A DNA stretch of 48,590 nt, from contig JAFVYL010000023.1 of the NCBI GenBank assembly GCA_017508665.1, positions 1-48,590 of the forward strand, written 5' to 3'. The position numbers and the translations under genes were made by a program. Positions 8,243 through 19,535 of this stretch are shown in pieces. The stretch is from Clostridia bacterium (GTDB lineage Bacteria > Bacillota > Clostridia > Oscillospirales > CAG-272). Numbering within the stretch: position 1 is the first letter of the stretch; the number at the start of each line of letters is the position of its first letter. The notes under the pieces were generated by a model. It saw only the letters and a list, made by a program, of their open reading frames with translations, ran no database searches and was not told the origin of the DNA.

Positions 8243-9268
8243 ATGAAAAGAATAAAAAAATTAAACACGCCGCCGAGGTTTATCTCCTATTCCGCGGTTG
8301 GCGGATATGAAGAAAAAAGAGGGCCTCTCGGAGAGCTTTTCGACCTATGCGACGAGAGCGACACTTTCGGGCAAAAGACGTGGGAGATGGCAGAGGGAGA
8401 GATGGGCAGATGTGCTCTCAATTTAGCCCTGTCAAAGTGTAATTTATCTCACGAATCGCTTGAGCTTTTGATAGCGGGAGATTTGCAGAATCAATGCGTC
8501 GCGACCTCCATCGGACTCGGTACTTTCGGCTCTCCTTTTTTGGGTATATACGGCGCTTGCTCGACCTGTACTGAGGCACTCCTCATTCTCTCGTCTATGA
8601 TCGGCTCGGGAGCTGTGAATACGGGAGCGTGCGTTACAACCTCTCACAACTCAGCCGCAGAAAGACAGTTCCGATCGCCCATCGAATACGGAGGACAGCG
8701 CTCACCGACGGCACAGTGGACGTCGACGGCGGCAGGCTCGTTTATACTGTCGCGTGACGAGAATATTATCGCTCAGTCAAAATTCTCATCGGTGGAGATC
8801 TCGGATTTTATGATAGGCAGGATAATAGACGGAGCGACCGCTGATGCCTCAAACATGGGAGCGGCTATGTCATTTGCCGCGGCGGAAAGCATACTCGAAT
8901 ATTTTGAAGAAAGCGATATGAAGGTACGGGATTTCGATTTTATCGTCACGGGAGATCTCGGAAAGGTAGGCTCTGAGATTTTAAAGACTATACTTGACGA
9001 CAGGCTGCCCACGGCATCCGCCAAGCACCTTGACTGCGGCAATCTGCTCTATGACTTCTCGCGCCGCGACGTACACTCCGGAGCATCCGGCTGCGGCACT
9101 TCCGCATCCGTCCTCGCGAGCTTCTTTCTCCCCAAGCTTGAGACGGGGGATCTGCGCGACGTTCTGTTTTTATCCACCGGAGCACTTATGTCACCATCAT
9201 CGGTCCTGCAGGGTAACACGATAAAAGGAATAGCTCCCGTAATACACCTGCACTCAAATGCGGTATAA
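8243..9268 (+). CDS. spoVAD: Stage V sporulation protein AD
   Basis: 341 residues, soluble, thiolase-like fold. Typical features are KTWEMAEGEMGRCALNLAL near residue 45, the Cys-rich GIYGACSTCTEALL region (position of the thiolase nucleophile, here YGACST) and a GASGCGTSAS stretch near the C-terminus. SpoVAD binds dipicolinic acid and helps load it into the spore core. The ribosome binding site is weak (GAAGG about 13 nt upstream). The 8084-8242 gap is AT-rich and may hold its own promoter. Followed 9 nt later by spoVAE. Confidence 0.93.
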   Translation: MKRIKKLNTPPRFISYSAVGGYEEKRGPLGELFDLCDESDTFGQKTWEMAEGEMGRCALNLALSKCNLSHESLELLIAGDLQNQCVATSIGLGTFGSPFLGIYGACSTCTEALLILSSMIGSGAVNTGACVTTSHNSAAERQFRSPIEYGGQRSPTAQWTSTAAGSFILSRDENIIAQSKFSSVEISDFMIGRIIDGATADASNMGAAMSFAAAESILEYFEESDMKVRDFDFIVTGDLGKVGSEILKTILDDRLPTASAKHLDCGNLLYDFSRRDVHSGASGCGTSASVLASFFLPKLETGDLRDVLFLSTGALMSPSSVLQGNTIKGIAPVIHLHSNAV

Positions 9269-9277
9269 GGAGGTTAT

Positions 9278-9649
9278 ATGTCTATTTACGCATATCTTAT
9301 TTTAGCATTTATCGGCGGAGGGATTCTGTCGCTTATAGCACAGCTTCTGATAGATCTGACAAGCCTCACGCCTGCGCGCATACTCGTCGCATACGTCTCG
9401 GCAGGTGTTCTGCTGTACGCGGTGGGCGTTTACGACTTTTTGTTTAAAATTTTCGGTGCGGGAGTGTCCACACCCCTGATAGGCTTCGGCGCGGCTATCG
9501 GACGAGGAGTCAAGGAGGCTGTGGTTAAAGACGGTCTGCTCGGTGCGTTCTCGGGAGGTCTCTCGGCAACGGCAACCGGAATAACCGTAGCTCTCGTCGC
9601 GGGACTCGTGGCGTCGGTCATGACAACAGGCAAGCCAAAAAGAATGTGA
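9278..9649 (+). CDS. spoVAE: Stage V sporulation protein AE (SpoVAEb type)
   Basis: 123 residues with four hydrophobic segments. The central FGAGVSTPLIGFGAAIGRGVKEA motif mirrors the GAGTLVPITGF motif of SpoVAC, as expected because the two are related membrane subunits of the dipicolinic-acid channel. An AGGAGG site lies 6 nt before the ATG. It is the third gene of the spoVAC-AD-AE set, the minimal clostridial spoVA operon; spoVAA, spoVAB and spoVAF are not in the window. Confidence 0.92.
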   Translation: MSIYAYLILAFIGGGILSLIAQLLIDLTSLTPARILVAYVSAGVLLYAVGVYDFLFKIFGAGVSTPLIGFGAAIGRGVKEAVVKDGLLGAFSGGLSATATGITVALVAGLVASVMTTGKPKRM

Positions 9650-9691
9650 TTTTTCATTACTTCAAATTTCCCACTCTTAATTTCTCACTCC

Positions 9692-9801
9692 GCATTTTGC
9701 ATTCCGCATTTTGCATTTTGCATTTTACATTTTGCATTTTGCATTCTGCATTCTGCATTCCGCATTCCGCATTATGCATTTTGCATTTTGCATTTTGCAT
9801 T
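9692..9801. repeat. Heptanucleotide tandem array, unit GCATTTT
   Basis: About sixteen 7-bp units, mostly GCATTTT with variants GCATTCC, GCATTCT, GCATTAT and ACATTTT. The array leads directly into the hairpin at 9802-9831. It fills most of the 309-bp gap between spoVAE and dnaA; an open frame through it encodes only repeat and is not a gene. Confidence 0.9.
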
Positions 9802-9831
9802 AAAAAAAGACGTCTCCGGCCGTCTTTTTTG
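9802..9831. terminator. Bidirectional terminator between spoVAE and dnaA
   Basis: AAAAAAAGACG, 8-nt loop, CGTCTTTTTT: an A/T-flanked hairpin immediately after the heptad array. Confidence 0.75.
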
Positions 9832-9840
9832 TTTTTCCTC

Positions 9841-9869
9841 TTGCATTTTAAATATTTATATGTTATAAT
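9841..9869 (+). promoter_or_regulatory. dnaA promoter with extended -10
   Basis: TTGCAT (9841-9846), 17 bp, TATAAT (9864-9869) preceded by TG (9861-9862). The leader of about 80 nt then contains two palindromes: ACGCGCGCGT (9891-9900) and CACGT-GG-ACGTG (9901-9912). Confidence 0.75.
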
Positions 9870-9958
9870 ATGGCTATAATATTGTATTTTACGCGCGCGT
9901 CACGTGGACGTGTGAGCGCAAGACACAAAAAATACGGCTATATGAAAGGATGACGACA

Positions 9959-11365
9959 ATGGATGAACTCTCAAGCATCTCGGATATACTCCTCTCTTTA
10001 ATTCAAGAGAAGATGAGTACCTCACCCTCCATATTTAACCTTTGGTTTAACGAATTTAAGCTTTCCTCTCTCACAGACGATAAAGCAATATTCACGACTC
10101 CGTCGGCAATAAAGAGAAATATATTATCTACAAAATATCAGAAATTTATTGCGGAAAGTCTCGAGGAGGCCATAGGCTTCCCTCTCGAGATCTCAATAGT
10201 CACCGAGGAAGAATTTAAGAATCCCGGCGCGGCTGAGGCTAAGGCCGCTGCCCAAGCTCCTTATTTCGAGATCTCTGATCAGAAAAGAGATGAGGACGAG
10301 GAGGAAGAAAAAATAATCGCCGAGAGCATCAGCTCCCCTACCAATAAGAGAACTCTTCTCGACGACTACACCTTCGACAACTTCGTCGAGGGCTCGTCAA
10401 ACAAGTTTGCAAAGGCGGCATGCTACGCGGTAGCACAAGAGCCTAATACATACAATCCCCTGTTTATCTACGGAAACTCGGGACTCGGAAAAACTCATCT
10501 TCTTTACGCGGTCATAAACCACATGAAGAAGACTCACCCCGGTATAAACATTGTTTATAAAAAATGCGAATCCTTCCTTGACGAGCTTATCAAGGCGATA
10601 AGAAACGGCTCTACCGCCACATTCAAGGAAAAGTACCGTTCCTGCGACGTTCTTCTTATCGACGATATACAGTTCCTCGCAGGTAAGGAGCAGACACAGG
10701 AAGAGTTCTTCCACACCTTCTCTGCCCTTTACGAATCGGATAAGCAGATAATCCTCACCTCAGACCGTCCCCCGAAGGAGATAAAGCCTCTCGAGGACAG
10801 ACTCCGCACAAGATTCGAGGGCGGCCTGCTTGCAGACGTTCAGCCACCGAGCTTTGAGCTCAGAATTGCGATTATCAAGCAGAAGGCTGATGCGATGGGA
10901 CTCACGGTATCCAACGATCTCGTTGAATACATGGCTGAAAGACTCCAGAACAATATCAGACAGATTGAGGGCGTGCTCAAGAGAATCTACGCGGTATATT
11001 CTCTCACCTCCGCTGAGGTAACCAAGGAGAAGATCGACGAGGTCATCTCGATAATCGATCCCGGAAATATTCCCACAGACGCTCTGATAGAAAAGATACT
11101 TGCCTCGGTAAGCAAGGCGTACGGCGTACCTACCGATCAGATGAAGTCCAAAAAGAGGACCGACACTGTAGCAAACGCGCGCCACGTAGCAATCTATCTG
11201 ATAAAGCAGCTCACAGAGCTCACGCTTAAGGAGATAGGCGCTATCTTCGGCAGAGATTATTCCACTGTTATCTCCTCTCTCGACAAGGTCGACAAGAATA
11301 TAAAGACCGTAAACAACTACGAGGCAGAGGTAAACAGACTTATAAAAGAGATCAAAGGTCTCTGA
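9959..11365 (+). CDS. dnaA: Chromosomal replication initiator DnaA
   Basis: About 468 residues in the usual four domains: domain I (about 1-85), an acidic linker (about 85-125), the AAA+ domain with Walker A GNSGLGKTH (about 171-179) and Walker B LLIDDIQFL (about 231-239), and the C-terminal DNA-binding domain. In the recognition region the signature reads IGAIFGRDYSTV: compared with FGGRDHTTV of E. coli and B. subtilis, one Gly is missing, His is Tyr and Thr is Ser; the preceding P of SLPEIG is Lys. AAAGGA at 9945-9950 is 8 nt from the ATG at 9959, preferred over the ATG at 9950 that overlaps the site. It starts the dnaA-dnaN-recF-remB-gyrB-gyrA cluster. Confidence 0.97.
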   Translation: MDELSSISDILLSLIQEKMSTSPSIFNLWFNEFKLSSLTDDKAIFTTPSAIKRNILSTKYQKFIAESLEEAIGFPLEISIVTEEEFKNPGAAEAKAAAQAPYFEISDQKRDEDEEEEKIIAESISSPTNKRTLLDDYTFDNFVEGSSNKFAKAACYAVAQEPNTYNPLFIYGNSGLGKTHLLYAVINHMKKTHPGINIVYKKCESFLDELIKAIRNGSTATFKEKYRSCDVLLIDDIQFLAGKEQTQEEFFHTFSALYESDKQIILTSDRPPKEIKPLEDRLRTRFEGGLLADVQPPSFELRIAIIKQKADAMGLTVSNDLVEYMAERLQNNIRQIEGVLKRIYAVYSLTSAEVTKEKIDEVISIIDPGNIPTDALIEKILASVSKAYGVPTDQMKSKKRTDTVANARHVAIYLIKQLTELTLKEIGAIFGRDYSTVISSLDKVDKNIKTVNNYEAEVNRLIKEIKGL

Positions 11366-11703
11366 TTTTACAGTCTTATCTATTTAAATGTTGAAAAATA
11401 ATAGTTGACGGAATGTTTGTCTGATGTTGAAAACCCGGTGGAAAACAGAAAACAAGGATTTCAACATATTTTCCTACTCGGTATATTGACAAAAAACAGG
11501 CCGAAAAGCCTTAGTGCGTCTACGTTTTCCGAGTTTTCAACAATTTCAACACCCCCTACAATTACAACAATTACAACCATAATATAATCCTTCTTTCTTT
11601 ATTTCGTCTTCGCCGAAGAGAAGTAAACAGGCTCACCGTATACGGAAAACCGATATACTCGCGGCAACGAAAAAGGAAAGCAATACTTTTTAAGGAGTTT
11701 ATA
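11366..11703. other. Candidate replication origin oriC (dnaA-dnaN spacer)
   Basis: No gene. Six 9-mers resemble a variant DnaA box: TGTTGAAAA at 11389-11397 and 11425-11433 (minus), GGTGGAAAA at 11437-11445 (minus), ATTTCAACA at 11458-11466, and an abutting pair TTTTCAACA/ATTTCAACA at 11534-11551. The pair is followed by CCCCC (11552-11556) and a period-3, AT-rich run including two copies of CAATTACAA (11559-11576), then TATAAT. Box pair, GC tract, triplet run, dnaN is the order of the B. subtilis basal unwinding system, although only some triplets (CTA, TTA) fit the DnaA-trio consensus. Position between dnaA and dnaN supports oriC. Confidence 0.75.
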
Positions 11704-12861
11704 ATGAAATTTACAATACAGAAATCGAGCTTTATGAGAGTGCTCGTGCCCGCAATGGGAACAGTATCAAACAAAAACACTATAACTGCTATCGAGGGCG
11801 TTCTCATTGAGACTCTCGACAACGGTAAGATCCAGATATCCACCTACGATATGAACAAGGGCTTCAGAGCCGTCGTAGAGCCTGTGGAGATTGAAAGAAC
11901 AGGACGCTTTATAATCAACGCTCAGCGTCTTTACCAGACTATGCGAGTTCTTCCCGACGACGATATCACCTTTGATATAAACGATAAGCTCAACTGTGAG
12001 ATATCCTGCGGAAAGGCATCCTTCTCCATGTTCGCTCTCAAGGGCGAAGACTTCCCTAACCTTCCCGACCTTGTTACAGACAACGGATTTACCGTTTCGG
12101 CAGATATTCTCCGCAAGATGATAAGCAAGGTTTCGCACTCTATCGCTGACCAGGATAAGAGACCTATGCTGTGCGGTGCTTTCTTCAAGATCACCGACGG
12201 CAATATGGAGGTAGTTTCCTGTGACAGCTACCGTCTCTCAAAGTGTAACATGAAGTGCGATATTTCGTCTATCAGCGGCAACGGACTCAATTATTCCTTT
12301 ATTATACCCGGCCACGCGCTCGGAGAGCTCTCTAAGGTTCTTGGAGACGGTGAGGATGAGGGTGTAAAGTTCTATCTCTCCAGAAAACACGCTATCGTGA
12401 ACAAGGGGGACGTTATCTTCTTCACCAGAACGATAGACAGTGAATATATCGACTACAACAGAATGATTCCCCGCGATAACGGCATTATTGTAACTATAGA
12501 CAAGGACAGACTTCTCTCCGGTCTTGAAAGAGCTAATATAATAGCTGAGGAAAAGATCCAGGGCAGCGGAAAGAGCTACGTAAAGCTCTCTGTAAAGGAT
12601 CAGATATTCTCTCTCACCTCCTCCTCGGTTTACGGCTGTGTAAACGATGAGATGGACTGTGTACACGAGGGCGAGGATATCGATATCGGCTTCAACTGCC
12701 GCTTCCTTATCGATGCGGTAAAGGTTGCCGAGGGTGAAAATCTCTATATTAAGTTAAAGAATCCCAATCAGGCTATTATGATCGAGGCTGTGGAAGAAAA
12801 CGACGAGTTCAGCTACGCGTACGTAATAGTTCCCGTAAGAATGGATTATTCGGGCAACTGA
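11704..12861 (+). CDS. dnaN: DNA polymerase III subunit beta (sliding clamp)
   Basis: 385 residues; three clamp domains in tandem. Family landmarks are MKFTIQKSSFMRVL at the start, the conserved central SCDSYRLS, and a C-terminal end (YVIVPVRM) where families normally show the MPMR-type motif of the protein-binding pocket; here it reads VPVRM. The dimer encircles DNA and tethers polymerase and many partners. An AAGGAG site lies 7 nt upstream of the ATG. recF follows after 12 nt, so it is co-transcribed. Confidence 0.97.
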   Translation: MKFTIQKSSFMRVLVPAMGTVSNKNTITAIEGVLIETLDNGKIQISTYDMNKGFRAVVEPVEIERTGRFIINAQRLYQTMRVLPDDDITFDINDKLNCEISCGKASFSMFALKGEDFPNLPDLVTDNGFTVSADILRKMISKVSHSIADQDKRPMLCGAFFKITDGNMEVVSCDSYRLSKCNMKCDISSISGNGLNYSFIIPGHALGELSKVLGDGEDEGVKFYLSRKHAIVNKGDVIFFTRTIDSEYIDYNRMIPRDNGIIVTIDKDRLLSGLERANIIAEEKIQGSGKSYVKLSVKDQIFSLTSSSVYGCVNDEMDCVHEGEDIDIGFNCRFLIDAVKVAEGENLYIKLKNPNQAIMIEAVEENDEFSYAYVIVPVRMDYSGN

Positions 12862-12873
12862 TAAGGCCTCGTA

Positions 12874-13957
12874 ATGAAAGTAAAAAGATTTAAGGCCGAA
12901 AATTTCCGCAACATTGAAAAATGCGATATAGAATTTACGGACGGAGTAAATCTTATCTATGGCGGAAATGCGCTCGGCAAAACTAACGTAATTGAAGGAA
13001 TTTACCTTTTCTCACGCGGAAGATCGTTTCGCACCGCGCAAGAGAAGGATATGGTAAAATACAATACTCAGGGCTTCAGAATAGCTCTTGAATATGACAG
13101 CCGCGACGGTGAATGTTCTCTTGAATACGCGAACTTCGGACGCGAAAAGCGCAGAAGAAAAAACGGCTATACCGTAAAAAGCGTACGCGAGATGATAGAG
13201 GGCTTCAAGGCGATACTCTTCCACCCGGACGATCTTTCACTCGTAAAGGGAGGACCTGAGGAGAGGCGCGCGTTTCTTAACGTGGCGGCGGCACAGTGCT
13301 ATCCCGCATACATAAGCGATTACTCAAGATTCCAGACTGCTCTTGAAAACAGAAACGCTCTACTAAAAAACGCGTCCAAGGGACTGTACGTTGATGAGGG
13401 TGAGCTGCTCGCATGGTCGGAGTCTATGGCGGAATACGCGGCTTACATATACGAAACGAGAAGCGAATATCTGAAAAAGCTTGAGGTATACGTAAAAGAG
13501 ATCGGATTTAAGATCTCCGGAGGGAAAGAAGAAATAAGCTTCGAATATAAATCCGATATTGAGATCGGCGGTGACAGAGAATCTGTAAAAGAGGAATATT
13601 CCGCAATTCTTAGAAACTCGGTTGAAAAGGAAAAGATAGTCGGAACTTCACTCTACGGCCCTCAGCGAGATGATATAATCATCAAAATAAACAATCAGCC
13701 CACAAGAGGCTTTGCCTCTCAGGGACAGCAGAGATCCATCGTTCTTTCGATGAAGCTGGCGGAGGGCGAGGTAATACGCGATATGTTTGGCGAATACCCC
13801 GTATTTCTGCTCGACGAGATGCTCTCGGAGCTTGACGAGACGAGAAGACGCTTCGTCCTCGACAGCCTTGAGGGAAAGCAGACGGTAATAACCGCTTGCG
13901 AATGTGAGGAAATGAAGCCTTTAGCAAACAACCTCATACAGATAAAGGAGGGGCGGT

Positions 13958-13977
<20 letters not shown>
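12874..13977 (+). CDS. recF: DNA replication and repair protein RecF
   Basis: 367 residues, an SMC-like ATPase that helps load RecA at gaps. The Walker A motif reads GGNALGKTN (residues about 30-38) with Ala-Leu where many RecF have Gly-Ser/Ala; the ABC-type signature (TRGFASQGQQRS) and Walker B/D-loop (FLLDEMLSELDETRR) are in the C-terminal third. It follows dnaN after 12 nt; the S4-domain gene yaaA that lies between dnaN and recF in Bacillus is absent. The last 20 nt overlap the remB start, indicating translational coupling. Confidence 0.95.
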
Positions 13978-16155
<2,178 letters not shown>

Positions 16156-16187
16156 TAACGGTACTTAAAACAAACGAAAGGTAAATA

Positions 16188-16221
16188 AAAGTTGTCATAA
16201 ATAATGGTTTGCGATAACTTT
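16188..16221 (+). other. Inverted repeat between gyrB and gyrA
   Basis: AAAGTTGTC (16188-16196) and GATAACTTT (16213-16221) can form a 9-bp stem with one G-T pair. There is no T-run, so it is not a standard terminator; it could affect gyrA mRNA or be an operator. The gyrA ribosome binding site downstream is weak (GCGAGG). Confidence 0.4.
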
Positions 16222-16246
16222 ATCTAAAGCGAGGCATTAAAATAAA

Positions 16247-18802
16247 ATGGAACATAATTATAAATCCCAAGACATAGAGTTCCCTATGCAGAGAATAGAG
16301 CAAAGAGAGATTGTAAAAGAGGTAAGAACATCCTTCCTTGAATACTCTATGAGCGTAATTACCGCTCGTGCTCTTCCTGACGTAAGGGACGGAATGAAGC
16401 CCGGACAGAGAAGAATTCTCTACGCTATGTACGAGGATAATTTAACTCACGAGAAGCCCTTCCGTAAATCTGCGACGACCGTCGGTAACGTGCTCGGTAG
16501 ATATCATCCTCACGGAGACTCCGCGGTATACGAGACTATGGTAAGAATGGCTCAGGATTTCTCTCTCCGATATACCCTTGTAGAGGGACACGGTAACTTC
16601 GGTAGTATAGACGGCGACCCGCCTGCCGCATACCGTTACACAGAGGCGAGAATGTCGAAGATCGCCAACTATATGATGAGCGATATAGAAAAGAAGGTCG
16701 TACCTATGGTACGTAACTTCGACAACACGCGCGACGAGCCTGTGGTTCTCCCCTCAAGACTCCCTAATCTTCTTGTAAACGGTGCAGTAGGTATCGCGGT
16801 AGGTATGGCTACCAATATTCCTCCTCACAATCTTACAGAGGTAATTGACGGTATAGTACACAGAATAGATAATCCCGAATGCTCTGTCGATGAGATAATG
16901 GAGTACATAAAGGGCCCTGATTTCCCCACGTCCGCTATCATCTACGGCTCAAGAGGTATAAGAGAAGCCTACGAGACCGGACGCGGTAAGGTATATATCA
17001 GAGCAAGAGCCGAGATCAACGAGGATAAGAGAAGCATTATCTTCACCGAAATTCCTTACATGGTAAACAAGTCGATGCTTATCGAAAGTATCGCAGATCT
17101 TGTAAAGGAAAAAAGAATTGAGGGAATCACGGCTCTCAGAGATGAATCGGGCAGAGGCGGTATGAGAATCGTTATCGAGTACCGTAAGGATGCCAACGGA
17201 GAGGTTATTCTCAATCAGCTGTACAAATTCACACAGCTCCAGAGCACCTGCTCCATCAATATGCTCGTTATCGACGGCGGTGAGCCCAAGACGCTTTCCC
17301 TTCCCGAAATACTCGACAGATATATCGAGTTCCAGAAGGACGTTATCGTAAACAGAACTAAATTTGATCTTGAAAAGGCACTCCGCGAGATGCATATTCT
17401 CGAGGGCTACAAGATCGCTATAGACAATATTGATGAGGTTATCTCAATAATCAAGAAGAGTGAGTCTATCCCCAACGCTAAGGAAAGACTTATGGAAAGA
17501 TTTGAGCTTTCCGACGCTCAGGCTCAGGCTATAGTAGAGATGACTCTCGGTAAGCTCTCAGGACTTGAGAGACAGAAGGTCGAGGACAGACTCGCAAAGC
17601 TCGCGGTTATAGTCGATGAGCTCAGAGGAATTCTCGCTGATGAAAACAAGGTAAAGGAAATCATAAAGAAAGAGATAACCGAGCTTAAGGATAAGTTCGG
17701 TGACGAGAGAAAGTCCGAGATAGTAGAGGCTGTCGAGGAAATAGATCTCGAGGATCTCATAGAAAGACACACTTGCGTTATCACGGTAAGCCATACCGGC
17801 TACATAAAGCGTCAGCGCGCGAGCGTATACACCGCACAGAACAGAGGCGGTAAGGGCGTTATCGGTATGACCACCAAGGAGGATGATTTTGTCGAGGACG
17901 TAATAGTGGCAAACAGCCATGCATTCCTCATGTTCTTCACCAACAAGGGACGCGTGTATGCAAAGAAGGCGTACAGAATCCCCGAGGCAGGCAGACAGGC
18001 TAAGGGAACTAACCTCGTAAATATCATTGAGCTCCAGGACGGCGAGCAGGTAACCGCTATAATTCCTATCACGGAATTTACAGAGGGCGAATACCTCACC
18101 ATGATAACCAAGCGAGGCGTAACAAAGAGAACTCTTCTTACCGACTTTGAGTATCAGAGAAAGGGCGGTAAGATAGCTATCAATCTCGACGATGACGACG
18201 AGCTTATCTTTGTAAGACACACCAAGGGTGACGAAAACCTTATTATTGCAACAAGAAACGGTCAGGCTGTAAGATTTGACGAGAACAACGTCAGAGCTAT
18301 GGGCCGTGCCGCAAGAGGTGTGAGAGGTATAACTCTTGAGGGTGACGATTACGTAGTAGGCGTAGCTCTCGTTGACGAGACTAAGACACTTCTTACCGTT
18401 ACCGAGGGCGGTATGGGTAAGAGAACAAGCTTCTCCGATTTCAGAGAAATGAAGCACAGAGGCGGTAAGGGTGTAACCTGTCACAACATTACCGAAAAGA
18501 CCGGTAAGCTCGCGTCGGTAATCACGGTTGCCGATGATGACGATATTATGATAATCACGAATGAGGGAACGATAATCCGTACTTCTGTATCTAAGATCAA
18601 CGTTTACTCAAGAACCGCGACGGGTGTAATCCTTATGCGCCTTGATGACGGAGCGTTTATAAATAATATCGCGAGACTCGAAAAGAATGAAGAAATCGAG
18701 AAGGAGAGCCAGGCGGTAGACAAGGAAATAGAAAACACGCCTAAGCCCGAAGCACAATCCGAAGAAAGAGTGACACTCGATTCCGAAGAGGAAACATTCT
18801 GA
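16247..18802 (+). CDS. gyrA: DNA gyrase subunit A
   Basis: 851 residues. The breakage-reunion domain contains [10 protein letters not shown], with the catalytic tyrosine at about residue 131, and the quinolone-determining segment around [17 protein letters not shown]. The C-terminal beta-pinwheel carries a GyrA box written QNRGGKG (canonical QRRGGKG; the second residue differs), which favours gyrase over ParC. The end is a charged, low-complexity tail (about the last 40 residues, rich in Glu and Lys). Its stop codon overlaps the next ATG (TGATG), so the lipoprotein at 18802 is translationally coupled. Confidence 0.96.
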   Translation: MEHNYKSQDIEFPMQRIEQREIVKEVRTSFLEYSMSVITARALPDVRDGMKPGQRRILYAMYEDNLTHEKPFRKSATTVGNVLGRYHPHGDSAVYETMVRMAQDFSLRYTLVEGHGNFGSIDGDPPAAYRYTEARMSKIANYMMSDIEKKVVPMVRNFDNTRDEPVVLPSRLPNLLVNGAVGIAVGMATNIPPHNLTEVIDGIVHRIDNPECSVDEIMEYIKGPDFPTSAIIYGSRGIREAYETGRGKVYIRARAEINEDKRSIIFTEIPYMVNKSMLIESIADLVKEKRIEGITALRDESGRGGMRIVIEYRKDANGEVILNQLYKFTQLQSTCSINMLVIDGGEPKTLSLPEILDRYIEFQKDVIVNRTKFDLEKALREMHILEGYKIAIDNIDEVISIIKKSESIPNAKERLMERFELSDAQAQAIVEMTLGKLSGLERQKVEDRLAKLAVIVDELRGILADENKVKEIIKKEITELKDKFGDERKSEIVEAVEEIDLEDLIERHTCVITVSHTGYIKRQRASVYTAQNRGGKGVIGMTTKEDDFVEDVIVANSHAFLMFFTNKGRVYAKKAYRIPEAGRQAKGTNLVNIIELQDGEQVTAIIPITEFTEGEYLTMITKRGVTKRTLLTDFEYQRKGGKIAINLDDDDELIFVRHTKGDENLIIATRNGQAVRFDENNVRAMGRAARGVRGITLEGDDYVVGVALVDETKTLLTVTEGGMGKRTSFSDFREMKHRGGKGVTCHNITEKTGKLASVITVADDDDIMIITNEGTIIRTSVSKINVYSRTATGVILMRLDDGAFINNIARLEKNEEIEKESQAVDKEIENTPKPEAQSEERVTLDSEEETF

Positions 18803-19491
18803 TGAAGCGTGTCAAATTTAAAAGATTCGTATCGTTAATACTTGCGGCGGTAATTGCCGTATCCGCTATAAGCCTCACCTCGTGTAACAAAAACAGAGAA
18901 TATGACGAGGCTGAGGTCGTAGCGGCGGCGAAAACACTTCTTAAGGAAGCTGAAATTTTGAATTTCATCTATTACGGCAGCGGTATAAGATATCACGACG
19001 GTGTCGAATCAACAGGAAATTATCATAAAGCAAATTCCGACCATCTCGCAGAGCTTGGATTTTCGTCTATAAACGAGCTTAAGGCTATGACGGAAAAAAC
19101 CTTCTCTGCGGCATATTCGCAAAGACTTTACTCAACTATTCTCTCCGCACTCAGAGACGACTCCACCTTAGTAAGCAGCGCAAGATACTATCAGGCTGTA
19201 AACGAGGAGACCAAGGAGACGTACATAATGGTAAACTCTAATTTTACTCCTATGTTCAAGGATTCTATAGTGTATGATTACGAGTCTTTGAAGGCTGAGA
19301 AATCTGTGAGAGAAAAGGTATACGTTTCGGTAAACGCTACCGTAACGAACGCAGAAGGATTAAGTCAGAATATAACTCTGATGATAAATCTCGTCGAGGA
19401 AGACAGTGGGTGGAGAATAGATAACCCCACTTACGCAAATTACAATGCGGACAAAGACGAGTATGACAAGCTTAAAGATCAAGATTTATAA
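18802..19491 (+). CDS. Putative lipoprotein coupled to gyrA
   Basis: 229 residues with a signal peptide and lipobox (ISLTSC, Cys at about residue 28). The mature part is predicted mixed alpha/beta; the C-terminal segment (VSVNATVTNAEG, ITLMINLVEEDSGWRIDNPTY) recalls SnoaL/NTF2-like domains often found in clostridial lipoproteins, but I cannot assign a family. The ATG shares an A with the gyrA stop codon, so it belongs to the end of the gyrase operon. Function unknown. Confidence 0.72.
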   Translation: MKRVKFKRFVSLILAAVIAVSAISLTSCNKNREYDEAEVVAAAKTLLKEAEILNFIYYGSGIRYHDGVESTGNYHKANSDHLAELGFSSINELKAMTEKTFSAAYSQRLYSTILSALRDDSTLVSSARYYQAVNEETKETYIMVNSNFTPMFKDSIVYDYESLKAEKSVREKVYVSVNATVTNAEGLSQNITLMINLVEEDSGWRIDNPTYANYNADKDEYDKLKDQDL

Positions 19492-19535
19492 TAATTTAAA
19501 AGCAAAATAAATAAATTCACAAAGGAGAAACAAAA

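Noticed and set aside
7001..9801. Heptad arrays as CRISPR repeats
   Set aside because: Units are 7 bp with no spacers and there are no cas genes.
9646..9879. 77-codon frame through the GCATTTT array
   Set aside because: Pure repeat translation; overlaps a terminator and the dnaA promoter.
11405..11587. 60-codon frame in the dnaA-dnaN spacer
   Set aside because: Covers the origin-like elements and has no ribosome binding site.
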